64,000 nucleotides of DNA, taken from assembly GCA_900169235.1 (NCBI GenBank), contig FWCC01000121.1, positions 121,362-185,361 on the forward strand. Direction: 5' to 3'. Shown here one piece after another: positions 53,999 to 64,000 of the stretch (positions are counted from its first letter, which is position 1; each line of letters begins with the position of its first letter). The position numbers and the translations under genes were made by a program. Origin of the DNA: Zarea fungicola. Its lineage: Eukaryota > Ascomycota > Sordariomycetes > Hypocreales > Cordycipitaceae. The notes under the pieces are model-generated. The model ran no database searches and had not been told where the DNA came from. It was given only the letters and a program-made list of their open reading frames with translations.

Positions 53999-54880
53999 TC
54001 ACGGGCGCCGTTTCGCCGTGAACCAAAAGAGGTCCTGGACTCGTAAAGACACCAGAGTTCCATCATGCAACACCGCCAAACCCTGCAGCGTATTTGAACC
54101 CTCTGGTCGCAACACCTCGCGTGCCAAAGCAAAATCTGCTTCACCGTACTTTCTGCATCGGATCACACCAGACATTGCTTTGAAACCGAGCACGCCGCGG
54201 TCGGAGGGATCAAATGCGCCGCAAGGTTGGGCGGCTTGCATGATGGCCACTTTGGTGTCTTTGCGAGTAAGACCTATAAAAGTTAACGTGAGTTGATCGT
54301 AGCAGATCTGTATCATGAAAAAGAACACAGTGAGAATTGGAAACATTACCAAACGCTCTTCTTGGCCGACAATGCGAAGCAGACCTAGCACGCGGCGCAA
54401 GGCCTCGTCGCCGCCGTCCAGATGCACTGCCCCTAAGAGAGCCTCGACCGCCGTTGCCATCATCTTTTTCGAGACAACAGTTGTGCCAGCGTCCATGTTA
54501 ACGTACTTGTCGAGTCCGAGCGTAAATCCAATCTCAGCCAAGCACTCGTTGCTCAAAACATTGTTGCGCATGGCGGTCCATGCAGCTTTCTTGGTTGTTA
54601 GCGAAAACAAGCAACGCAAGTGGGCTACCATCAACATGCCTTTACTGGAACCGCCATCGTACCAGTCTCGACAGAGCATTGAGGCTGCAACAGCATCACC
54701 ATAGACAGCGAGGCGATCATTCTTTGGAAGAATGGTGAATTGTCCATCGGCAACATAGACAGAAGCTGTCGGCCCGGCATTATTGAACGACTCTGCGCAG
54801 AGTTTCTTGTTGGCGAATGTATGCGGGACGGTATCTTCGACGTGCTCGACGCAGTCTCCGAATTTAGAGTCGAAATCCAT
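53999..54880 (-). CDS. RNase III-domain protein with altered metal-binding residues
   Basis: 293 residues if unspliced. The RNase III fold is recognised from LCAESFNNAG, KNDRLAVYGDAVAASML (signature region), AMRNNVLSNECLAEIGFTLG and MMATAVEALLGAVHLDGGDEAL. Compared with the canonical NERLEFLGD and D-x-x-EA motifs, the first signature reads NDRLAVYGD (Glu40-type replaced by Ala, Asp kept) and the second reads T-x-x-EA (Asp replaced by Thr, Glu kept). Two of four metal ligands are therefore missing. After ~residue 178 a possible intron (GTAATG at about 54347 to TTTATAG at about 54274) would replace the C-terminus and end translation earlier. No dsRNA-binding domain or mitochondrial targeting signal is evident. 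It is divergent from the 55233 gene. Confidence 0.75.
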   Translation of the reverse strand: MDFDSKFGDCVEHVEDTVPHTFANKKLCAESFNNAGPTASVYVADGQFTILPKNDRLAVYGDAVAASMLCRDWYDGGSSKGMLMVAHLRCLFSLTTKKAAWTAMRNNVLSNECLAEIGFTLGLDKYVNMDAGTTVVSKKMMATAVEALLGAVHLDGGDEALRRVLGLLRIVGQEERLVMFPILTVFFFMIQICYDQLTLTFIGLTRKDTKVAIMQAAQPCGAFDPSDRGVLGFKAMSGVIRCRKYGEADFALAREVLRPEGSNTLQGLAVLHDGTLVSLRVQDLFWFTAKRRP

Positions 54881-55232
54881 GATTCAGGTTTGGTCTGGTC
54901 CTTCCGAGTCAACTTTGTAGCAAGAAGAATTCACGCGAGGGGCCATCAAGATCCTTGTGCAAATGCGTGAGGGGAAACTCTTCACGTGATCGCTGCGTTT
55001 GATCTCGTTGATCAATTTTTCTACCAGTCCTCCCATTGGGCACACTTGAAAATCCACGGCTGCAGTATGGGCATGATTGGTGCCACGCAATCCATTACAT
55101 GCAACACGACTGCTGGTGGATGCACGTATCTAGCCGCTGGGGCATTCACCCTCGATGCCTGAGCTTAAAAGACCCATTAACCTTCTCCCCAAACCTCTAT
55201 GAACGCAGAAGAAATAATCGCTGTGCCAGATC
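54881..55232. promoter_or_regulatory. bidirectional promoter, RNase III-like gene and 55233 gene
   Basis: 352 bp between divergent ATGs; nothing else seen. Confidence 0.35.
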
Positions 55233-56519
55233 ATGGTAAAGTGCAAATGCGGTCTGACTTTTAGGTCTGACATATCCTTGACACAGCATCAGAACGCAAA
55301 AGCGGAAAACGGTGGAAGCTGCGACAAACAGCCTACCAGGCGGCTTAGACGTCAAGATGCGATGAAAAACAAATGGTTGAGGGAGGATGCTATGGATATC
55401 AACCCAATCCACGTTATCCGAAGTGACGATATTACGATTTCTTCTGTGCCCGTTGCGATAGCAAACTTTGAGGTAGTGTGCACATATAACTGGCTAGAGC
55501 GCGACAGCTCAAAAGCCAGCATTCCCGGTACGAAATTACAAATGTACTGCATGCCATTGCTATAATAACTAACATGCATGAAAGGGTATGCACCATATTG
55601 GCAACCGCCCTCTCTACCGTTCCAGGTACAGGAAGACAGCGTGTCCGCCAAGAAGCGTGATAGGAATGCGCGTGCGCCAGAATATCCATTTGAAATCGTT
55701 TTCCGCGCATCAGAAGAGATGAATCCGCACCTCTCCTTCAATGATGTAGACGTCGTCATAAACCGCAACAGCCTGAGGAAGCTACTGGATTTTTGCGGTG
55801 GGCAGGTCATGGAAAGTTTCAGGTTTAATCTTCTACTCGTCAAAGGCACGTTGTTTGTCGAAAGGTGCGAGAGCAGCGCCGATAAGCTCATTTACGGATC
55901 ATATCACAGAGGTTGGGGACGAAGCTTTGAGAAGGCCTGCACAAATTTCCCATCCGGTACCGAGGCAGGCTATGCACATCACCGTGTTCTGTGTTATCCA
56001 ATCGGCAAACTGCGCTGCGCCGTGCGCTTTGAGGTGGACGCATGCTACACGGGTGAGCGGGATCAGCACATCGACATTGCTACACGAATCGGAGATGCCT
56101 CCGAGCCAGCCGCCCACGACGAGACCAAAAACCCGGTAATGCCCCAGATCACTGCTGCAGAGATCAAATCAACGCAAACGCCAAAGTCCCGGAACAAGTA
56201 CCTCGCGCAGCTCTGGTTCGGCCGCACGCCTTGGCTGCTGACCGGCAGGCACACCGCGGGGTTATTCGACTCGGTGGATGTGTTTGATGCCTCGTCAAGG
56301 TTTTCTCAGTGGGAGACGGCAAATCAGGAGAAGCTTCGAAAGCTTGCCACGGTTCTGGAACAACTGCACTGCGCTGTCAAGGCAAATAGTGGTCGTAACT
56401 GCATAGCTGTTTGCGAGAAAGCTGCTGGTCCCAAGGTCATTGAAATTTTGTCGTCTTCAATGACGAGGGATGCGCTTCCTATTGAACTCATTGACCGTTT
56501 TTGGTCTGCTGATAATTAA
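55233..56519 (+). CDS. conserved fungal protein of the family often mislabelled 'geranylgeranyl pyrophosphate synthetase'
   Basis: Exons 55233-55527 and 55585-56519 (57-bp intron with CTAAC branch) give 409 residues. The N-terminus has a zinc-finger-like pattern (CKCGLTFRSDISLTQHQNAK then Cys). The core reads FRFNLLLVKGTLFVER, GYHRGWG-like SYHRGWGRSFEKACT, GKLRCAVRFEVDACY, AAEIKSTQTPKSRN and LAQLWFGRTPWLLTGRHTAG. I see no DDxxD prenyltransferase motif, so the common database label is not supported. The E-x-K in AEIK after a VRFEVDA strand resembles a PD-(D/E)xK nuclease-like core; this is a hypothesis. It appears intact. Confidence 0.8.
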
Positions 56520-57093
56520 ACCCTTCCGACGGGCAGAAATGATGGCCTTTGTTCCTCAGCATCTGTCGCAGCATAAAACTGCCCATTTTTATTTTTTTCA
56601 TATAAAAATACAATGCTTGCCAAGTCCTAGTCTTCTTGATCCAACCGCCGATTCTGGACAACGGCCAGCGGGTGATACTGTCGGTACAGTGGGTGTAGGA
56701 TGACTTGTCTCTGTACGCCACGAAACGCCTTCTGTCTGCAAGGTCTGGCGGCTTGCAGTACAGCTCACTGTGCATCACGCAGCCACAAGACTGCTGGGCA
56801 CTTAAGGCGGCCATCCTGGTCTGCTGTCCGGTGCGCGAACCAGTCCATGTTCTAGTTTATTAATACTAGACCGTTGATCTAGATGGTGTTGTGCAGGAGA
56901 CAAGGGGGCTTGGACGGCCAGGATTCAGCCAGTCAGTCAACCTTACATCCAAGGCGTAGAAGCTTGTGGAATATCGGGAGGATGACCAATATGCAGAAAC
57001 TGTTATAGATTCAGCTTTTTCGTTTTCGCTGGTTCAATTTCAAGAGATAATTTATTCCATTTTTCGGCTGCAATTAAGCGCATTCAATTAGCG
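56520..57093. other. intergenic region, no gene seen
   Basis: Spacer and promoter of the following gene; no supported frame. Confidence 0.4.
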
Positions 57094-58617
57094 ATGGCAG
57101 CAACAGCACCAATTATTACCAACAGTATTCAATTACTGGTGGGGGGGCTCCTAAATACCGCTCAAGTCATAAAAGATCTAAAAGATGCCCCTACAGAAAT
57201 AGATGAATTCGGGGCAGACGTGGAAATATTGAGCAATGTTCTGATGGAGTTTCAAGACGCGGTTGAGACTGCAATACCAAGCATCGCAGAAACAAAAAAG
57301 CAACAGAGCTCATACGAGACAGCCAAGCAATTAATTAAAAGGATCGATACTATTGTAAGAAAAATGACCACCGACAGCAATCTTTTATCGACGGCCACAA
57401 GGAGCAAGAGCTTCTTCCAACAGTTCCTCGCTAAAATCAAGTGGCTAAGCGGCAAATCGGCCATCGCTATGGCACGTCAAACCATTCATACTCTCTATTT
57501 AAGTGCAACACTCTTTGTCGCTTCAGTGCTATGTAAGAGTCTCAACGATAGAATTGCAGAATTGGAAAAAAACCGAGCTGAGGTGCCCGCTGCGCTGTCC
57601 TTGAAGCTGTGAGTCCACCGGGCGTGACAACGGCAACTGTTATAGTAACCGGCCTGCAGCAAGACCCTTGTCAATACGTGTGATAGAGAGGGAAAACGAG
57701 TTAATTCGGCATTGAAGCAGCTGGAATCTCTTGATGCGGCGACTCTAAAGGAAATTGGTTTGCATATTCAAGATGTTCAAGAGCTTCAGCGAACTGGGAA
57801 AACAGCAGCAAAGGCAGCGGTGAGGGTCGCTAACAGAGCTCGACGACACACAAGCGACACATCTTCTCAACAAAGACACGGAGATTCACCACATGGAAGC
57901 CCGTCGGTCTATGTCACCTCAACTCACTCCAATCGTTCATCTTCCCCAATAGTGAGCCTCGCACCTCAGAATCGGCGGTCGAGGAGTTCACGCCCACCAC
58001 CAGCGCCGCAGCCGCGAGGGCAAAGTGTTTCCCAAGCCCGGGAAAACATTAGATCACCGTCCATAGCGGCATCAAGAGGACGACAGCCCGTGGGACGAAT
58101 AGATACACCAGCGAAGTTAAAATCCCGACACCTGCAGGTATTGCACCAAGCGTCGAGCTCTTCAGCATCAACACATTCCTTACCTATATCATGCTCCAGT
58201 GATGCTTCCTCTTCGTATGTTACAATTCCCGTCGCAGATCCAACCCGCGGCATCAGGAGGGAGCGCTCAAGAATTTATGGTCACCGTGTGCGAGATGATG
58301 GGACAGGCACTACTGTTGAAGTTTCGGAATGGCCTGCTGGCTTATTCGGATCAGATGAAGATTTGGCATCACCCTCCCGAGAGAGGCTTAACTTGTCAGG
58401 TCATGTGAACAGGGGACGCTCCGATAATGGTCAAGGACCGCGGGGTAATAGAAGGTCATCGTCGATCGTATCACGGTCCGCCAGCATTTACGAGCAGCGG
58501 GGTGCCAGGAAGAAGAAGCTTGGAGAAGAATACAAACCGAGCGGTCTTTCCACTGAGAGTGATCGAGAGAAGCGTAATAGGCGGCGCCATAGGCGCGATA
58601 GGACTAGCGAGGACTAG
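57094..58617 (+). CDS. HeLo-like N-terminal domain protein with long basic disordered tail
   Basis: Exons 57094-57608 and 57660-58617 (51-bp intron GTGAGT...CTGCAG, exact in frame) give 490 residues. Residues 1-~210 are helical (NSIQLLVGGLLNTAQVIKDL, EIDEFGADVEILSNVLMEFQ, SAIAMARQTIHTLYLSATLF, SLNDRIAELEKN) and resemble the fungal HeLo-like/STAND N-terminal domain seen ahead of NLR-type and ankyrin proteins. The rest is Ser/Arg/Pro-rich and disordered, ending in a highly basic tail (REKRNRRRHRRDRTSED) that could act as a nuclear or nucleic-acid-binding signal. No NB-ARC or NACHT module follows, so it would be a stand-alone, NLR-less form. Its function is unknown. Confidence 0.8.
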
Positions 58618-59611
58618 CATGCAGGTAGGTAAGCATACATGTAAAAAGCTCTCTTTTGTGGCACTATTCTGTTGCCATGAAGATGAAATAAAATGTATCC
58701 TTGTATCTCTTCAACCAGCTATGTGATGATTTCATCTGTTACTACCACTCTTTCCTTACAAGATCAATCTCTCTTTCCTCCTTAGCAGCCGTAATGACCT
58801 CGTATCGACGGAAGCCTGCTGTTGCAGAAGTCATACCTCTCATGACGTGCTGCTTGACCTGAGTCAACAGTCACAACACCCCATTAGGTGGATGGCACCT
58901 ACAGCTGCCGACCGATCAACAGGAATTGCTCAGAATGTCAACAAAAACGTAAGCTGATAAATAACTGGATAGGGACACTTCAAATAAAGGGACTTACCTG
59001 TGAGTAGAAGTACCTGTTCCTCACTAGATTATTTGTTTGATATTTTGTAGGCGAACAAGTAACAGATTTACTTTCATCCCCTGATGGTTCTCAATTCATT
59101 CTACTCGTATGCTCGATCCAGTTTTACACTAGCTGCCGTAGTGTCCGTAGTGTCCTTGGTGTCTGTAGCATTGAATGTCTTACCATCAAGTCAGGAAACC
59201 AAGTTAATAATAAAAGTATAGAATCCTCCAAGTTAGCAAAGGGGAAGATAAAAGAGCTATATTCTCTATTATACTTCCTCTCTATACTTGTGTATAATAA
59301 TACTCTTTACCTTTTTGGCCTCCATTTTGAGCCCCTTCATCCACCCCTGGATGGTACAGTAGAATGTCATTCAGTCCCTTTTTATAGAAAAAATAACCCA
59401 TTTGGTTTTATATGTGATACATTCCCTCTCTTTTACTTTTGCCGTCCCTTTACTTTTCATCCGTGGTGGCGGCGCTCCAAATTGCACTTTTGACCAGATT
59501 TCTAGGCCGAGTCTCCTGTAAACTCCAACTCGTGACACCGAGTGCGTATTATGATGAAAATAGGCTATCCGCCATTTTATCTGTTAAGAATGTAAACTTG
59601 GGAAAAAATTG
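58618..59611. other. 1-kb intergenic region, no gene seen
   Basis: AT-rich, with a short GTAGTGTCC direct repeat near 59135-59160. No supported frame. Confidence 0.4.
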
Positions 59612-59866
59612 TTAGTACTCGTCTAATGATTTTTTGTTTGAGAATAATTGTAATCTCTTACCCAGTCTAGCTTCTATTGTATTGAACTTGTCGACTTCTG
59701 AGGACAGCGGCTTCTGCCTGGGGTGCTTGGACGACGGTGTGTAAGTCGAGGTCCTTTTGACAGGTAGCTGGCCAGCCACTGAGTCAACGAGAGTGACCTC
59801 TGAGGGTGTTGAGCCGAGCTTTGCAGCCTTGGACGAGGAAAAGGTTAATTTCTTCAAGAAAGGCAT
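59612..59866 (-). CDS. small hypothetical basic protein (tentative)
   Basis: 84 codons, MPFLKKLTFSSSKAAKLGST to KRLQLFSNKKSLDEY. It is rich in Ser, Lys and Thr, has no signal peptide and no known motif. Codon composition is unlike the AT-rich flanks, which favours a real gene; the only other support is its open frame. Confidence 0.35.
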   Translation of the reverse strand: MPFLKKLTFSSSKAAKLGSTPSEVTLVDSVAGQLPVKRTSTYTPSSKHPRQKPLSSEVDKFNTIEARLGKRLQLFSNKKSLDEY

Positions 59867-61241
59867 AATGTTATTTTTTTAATAATGTGTTGGTTGGTTG
59901 GTTGATCCTGTGGATGTGTAGTTTGCTCGCTTGTAGATGGATTTGCCGCGTAGTCTATTGCAGCTTTCTCCAGTCAAGGAATGGTAGTCAATTATTTATA
60001 TGTTATAATAAGATAATCCTAACTGCTAATCGCGGGGGGTGCGTCATACCTTATAAACCCATCCTGTTTGTCTCCGCCAAGCCCTAGCCAGAACGGAAAT
60101 AACTATATTGGCACACCTTTTGCTTTGATAACGCCCGGCATGCTTGTCTCTACTCAACGCTCACCAACAACGCCAATCGTTGCTGCTTATGCAAGCCTTT
60201 TTCCGCCTCGGAGCAGAAACCCTTTTTCCATTCGCTGCCTGTATATTTCGGCCCTGACTTGCCGTGTCGACTTTGGCTTCGGATTTGGTGAGGCGCTGCT
60301 TGGTCCGCCGGCCTCTACCCACCCAACGGGCTGACCCTCTTAGCTTGGAGGAGCCTTATCTGAAGGCAGTTGGTCCTGATTCTTGGCTACGAATAGAGAT
60401 ATTATAAACAATTTATCAGCTTACTCTCTGCTTTATCGTCAAGCTTGCGTGATGAAGTAGGCGACTATGAGCGACTAATTTCTGTACTACATAGGATAGA
60501 GTCCTGTTGCCGGACTTGTCTGCCCATCGCCCCTTGTCCTTCTCTCCTCTGCCAATATCCATGTCGCACAGAGCAGCACAGACGGTGTTGGTTGATTTAG
60601 AAAAAGCCAGGTGTAAGTATGTCATGACTTGAAGGAGACACTCGTAAGGTTCATCCACTATTTGCCCGAAACCAGGCACTAAATTAATGTGGCGCGACGC
60701 GCGGGTGTTGGTTATCAAGGCCAGGTTTTGGAGTCCACGTTTTGATGGATGCAGGCGCCTGTCATAGCCACTTATTTCCGAATGTAGATAATGTACTCCC
60801 TGCTGAGAACTCCGAACACACCGAGGATGTACCCGTATAATCCTAACAGGGTTTGCACCCTGAATGGGCAAATTTATCTTGCACGACTATTACGGGGCTA
60901 GTTGCCTGATTCAGGTTATTCTTGCATAGCATTACAGAGTATGTAGATTTTTGGATAAGAGTAAGCCACGACTTATATTGACATCGTTTCCATTCTGAGT
61001 AGAACGACTGAAAACGAACCACTGGAATAAGCACTACCCATGGACACAATATTATTAAACAAAGATATATGACATAGTTTCAGATTTTATATATGCTTTT
61101 TATAACTATATAAAGGCATCACCAACCACTAGAGCAGCAAATACATTAAGAATTTCCCAACATCTTTTCTATCATTTTTTTGGCCATTACGGAGGAGTAA
61201 ACTTCAAATCAAAATTTAGATCAGCCCTTGTTGACAGCACT
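59867..61241. other. 1.4-kb intergenic region; promoter of the secreted Trp-rich protein at its end
   Basis: TATATAAAGG at 61107-61116, about 130 bp before the ATG at 61242, is a likely TATA box. Frames at 60068-60334 and 60416-60871 lack support. Confidence 0.4.
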
Positions 61242-61856
61242 ATGCGTTCACCGCCACTTTTACCTTTACTGGCTTTGGCACTCGAACTTGTTAAAGCAGA
61301 CTCTGGGACTTGTGGTGCACTTCACACCATCGACGGGACCAATGGTGGTGATGGATGCTGGAAGCAGCACTACTGGGATACATTTTGGGAGATTCGCCAA
61401 GATTTTTGCAGTAAATCCGTACGAGCTCCTCCTAATGAAAAGCTTATCTGGGATTGGAAGAAATTCGAGGCTCATGGCCAAACTGTCTTGCAACCTGGCA
61501 TGACAAACTCCCGTTGCTGGGATGCGTTCTGGGATATCATCTGGCGATGTTTTGATTCGGACAGTGCAGACACTGTTGATGATGGCCGCACTCATGACAC
61601 TGGGCAGTGGACAACGGATAATACTCAAAAGGAATGGTACTGGCTATGGGGCAACACAGACCACGGGTGGTGCGGTGGCTGCGGGGACCAATGCCGGCAT
61701 AAGCGATCTTTGAACATGCAGCCGATGAAGAGATATCTCCCTGCCGAATGGGAAGCTGTCAGAACTATCAGCACAGGGGAACAGGCTGCAATTGATGCTG
61801 GTCTTGCGACTGATCACAGGAAGCGACTTGGCGTTGCATCAAACCAAACTCATTAG
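61242..61856 (+). CDS. secreted tryptophan/cysteine-rich protein, effector-like
   Basis: 204 residues, single exon. The signal peptide is MRSPPLLPLLALALELVKA, cut before DSGTCGALH. The mature protein has 14 Trp and eight Cys in ~185 residues. Two related segments occur: GCWKQHYWDTFWEIRQDFC and RCWDAFWDIIWRCF, pointing to an internal duplication of a C-W-x(n)-FW-x-I motif. GHxWCGGCGDQC-like HGWCGGCGDQCRHKR follows, then a basic KR site (RHKRSLNMQ) that could be processed by a kexin-type protease, leaving a C-terminal part of ~50 residues. I recognise no family. It is likely extracellular; a role in host or competitor interaction is inference. Confidence 0.75.
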   Translation: MRSPPLLPLLALALELVKADSGTCGALHTIDGTNGGDGCWKQHYWDTFWEIRQDFCSKSVRAPPNEKLIWDWKKFEAHGQTVLQPGMTNSRCWDAFWDIIWRCFDSDSADTVDDGRTHDTGQWTTDNTQKEWYWLWGNTDHGWCGGCGDQCRHKRSLNMQPMKRYLPAEWEAVRTISTGEQAAIDAGLATDHRKRLGVASNQTH

Positions 61857-62903
61857 GATAGTTTCGCGCAGCTATCGTGAATCATGCTTTGGCGAGAAAA
61901 TGACTGTAGACTGGTACACGGCTTAGAAAATGGGTTAGAGCAGCACTTGAATTAGCTTGTGATTCGATTTAAAGAGGATATAGGTGTAGTTTAACAATGC
62001 CTATTCTGATAGTGTCTAAAGTGCTATAGGCTGTTTTAATTTAGAAAACAGAATGCAACAGGAATATATTTTGAATACCAACCGTCGAGACGGTAGCAGA
62101 CGGGCTTACCAAAGCTCTTTATCATCAACCATTGAAAGTTTTCGCGGACCATTTAAAATAGACTACAATTATGGACTGAGCTCAGTCTTGCAGATGACAT
62201 TGTCACAAAATCTCCCTTGAAAAACTCCCTCTACTTTCACAGCCGTTCACAGGCAGTAGTGTTTACAGGTCCACTGACCCTTCGCAGGCACAAAAAATAG
62301 GACTCTGGGGGTCATATTCCTCTTGCAACGTGACTCTCGCCACAGGAAGGCCTTCAGAGTCTTCTGTGGGGCATTACATGAATAATGTATATCCAGCAGC
62401 ATCAGCGGCATGGAATTAAGAACAGATCCAATCCCACGGACGCCACGGACGCTAAGGACGCTACGGACGCTACAGCGGCTATGGATTTGCAGGTGCACAT
62501 ACACGGTAGCTAGCGAGAGAAACAGCAAAACCTGACTCGCGTTGGTCTTATCAACTCACTGATTGATTTGCCGTTCAAAAATACCAGTAACGATGTATGC
62601 CTCCTTCGGAAATGGGTCACCGTCTTTTGACACAAGTGACTTTGACTGGGGGCAAAGGCAGCCGGTGCTGCCTTGCACTCTGTACCGCTATTTTTAAAAT
62701 ATCGTCCTTCTTTTCATAGCTCCCCTGTAAGTCTTCTTTAGCGGTGGAACCTGATCTGGGAGCCAAAGAAAAGAAAAGGAAAGAGCTATAGAGGGAGGAT
62801 ACAAGGATGTATGGTAGCTCTAGGCATTATACTTGAGTTACTCTATAGTTTATCTATAAAATTGAAGGCTCCGACTAAGCCGACCCCCTTAATGAGTCGA
62901 TAA
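61857..62903. other. 1-kb intergenic region, no gene seen
   Basis: Includes a 9-bp tandem repeat (62438-62473). No supported frame. Confidence 0.4.
62438..62473. repeat. 9-bp tandem repeat GGACGCTAC x4
   Basis: Four units: GGACGCCAC, GGACGCTAA, GGACGCTAC, GGACGCTAC. Confidence 0.85.
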
Positions 62904-63314
62904 TCATACCGTATCTAGACCTGCATTTAGCAGGCAATGGTCGTAGCGTGCCCACCTGTTTGCAAAGCATCTGACCTTTCTACGTATTGCCATGAGATTC
63001 ACACAAACGATTTTATTCGGATGAATCTGTCTTGACGAGATAAGTGGTGTAATAGGGCCATACCTTTGGCCGACTTTATATCTCATGTGCTTCATCAATT
63101 TTGCCACCACTACGGCCTCACAGCTCCCTCTTGCATTGTGAATGGCTTCCAGTGTTGCGCCTGGTATATTTGGGCTTGAGTCTGGTGCGTTTTCGATTTT
63201 CCATCGGCGTAAGGTCACCACTCCATCAGTGAGCTGCTCGGCTGGTACTTTGTATTTGTCGCCCAGGAGATATGTAGGTCTTGGTGGGATGGCGTCCCCA
63301 ATTTTGTTCTCCAT
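62904..63314 (-). CDS. hypothetical protein or gene fragment (tentative)
   Basis: The first ~80 codons (MENKIGDAIPPRPTYLLGDK, EQLTDGVVTLRRWKIENAPD, ATLEAIHNARGSCEAVVVAK) look coding. After YKVGQR a G|GTATGG donor suggests an intron at about 63065, so the downstream residues to 62904 are doubtful. No acceptor-plus-exon was established. It may be the 5' exon of a longer or decayed gene. Confidence 0.35.
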   Translation of the reverse strand: MENKIGDAIPPRPTYLLGDKYKVPAEQLTDGVVTLRRWKIENAPDSSPNIPGATLEAIHNARGSCEAVVVAKLMKHMRYKVGQRYGPITPLISSRQIHPNKIVCVNLMAIRRKVRCFANRWARYDHCLLNAGLDTV

Positions 63315-64000
63315 TTTGCTAATGCTGCTAGACTATAATTGCAGATTCGTAAAAATTAAATTATCTATCCAAAAGACTACTTTTCTTGTGATAGACTTTT
63401 CTCTTAATATATTTAAATTTGTGACTTTATTACATGTTCTAGCGAAGTCGGCAATGAGTCACCTAAATATTCGACAAGGTCAGCTCGGCTGTTAACAAGT
63501 AGCTACCAACTGGATCCATCAAATAATGGCCATTGTATTATGAGTCGGTCTGTAGCATTAGGTAGAACCAGCAGTTATGGCATGCAATGCGACGTACAAG
63601 TAATCATGTTCTCAGCACCAATTTCACTCGTGAGATCCCGGAACCGGCGCGCGCTAGACAAGAGACGACGCGTGACTGTGTCTGCACACAAGAACACCAG
63701 CTATTCAACTTGCCCTGATCGATTCTCCAGCCGCGCTCGTTCCCCGGAATTGCAAGCCTCTTGCTGTACTGACTGCTGCTTGTGCGAGGGCCAGCGAGCC
63801 GCCAGAAATAAGTGAGGCCCGGCACTCGTAGCCTGGAAACTCAAATGATTGTGTGAAATTCATCAGACTCTTTAAAATCTAAAGCTCACCACCAAGCGAT
63901 TCGTGACACCGGCTCTAGGACTGGGCTGCGGATGCTTTAGGTGGAATCTGGATGCGATCGAATGACTTGACAGGCAACCTCTACTTGTGCCACGCCCCCA
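63315..64000. other. right-edge region, no gene seen
   Basis: Overlapping frames at 63540-63825 on both strands have no motif or splice support. Confidence 0.35.

Overview
The window is nuclear DNA of a filamentous ascomycete. Most genes are split by short introns of about 45-80 bp with GT donors, AG acceptors and CTAAC/CTGAC-like branch sites. The gene families are fungal: Zn(II)2Cys6 regulators, a Jen-type carboxylate permease, a GLEYA/flocculin adhesin, a fungal APH/kinase family and an SRPK-like kinase. The family mix suggests Pezizomycotina, probably Sordariomycetes; this placement is inference. Exon boundaries were set by hand from splice motifs and reading frame, and totals were checked to be multiples of three.

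Left part (0-13 kb): a DHA2-type drug exporter converges on a thioesterase-like gene across an AT-rich minisatellite. Next come a wrecked SRPK-like kinase gene, a small Cys-rich secreted protein, a secreted SGNH lipase and an aminoglycoside-phosphotransferase-like gene broken by two frameshifts.

14-21.5 kb is a compact catabolic-looking cluster: six-exon sugar permease, 2-oxoglutarate/Fe(II) dioxygenase, Jen1-like carboxylate permease and KduD-like short-chain dehydrogenase, set as divergent pairs with shared promoters. 21.5-30.5 kb is accessory: a hAT transposase remnant, a long F-box protein, a degenerate secreted-type gene and an F-box/ankyrin/ZZ protein.

30.6-35.5 kb holds a Gfo/Idh/MocA dehydrogenase, a type II 3-dehydroquinate dehydratase and a Zn2Cys6 regulator, which look like a quinate/shikimate utilisation module. 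36-41 kb is cell surface: a GPI-anchored protein, whose antisense strand reads as a false Pro-rich protein, and an 817-residue adhesin with 13 flocculin repeats. 43.6-52 kb holds a P450, a DHA2 exporter, an NAD(P)-dependent reductase and a Zn2Cys6 regulator, resembling a tailoring/export mini-cluster without a backbone synthase.

The right end holds a kinase-like protein, an RNase III-like protein with altered metal-binding residues, a fungal family often mis-annotated as geranylgeranyl pyrophosphate synthase, a HeLo-like/disordered protein and a Trp/Cys-rich secreted protein. No rRNA, tRNA, CRISPR array or virus was seen.
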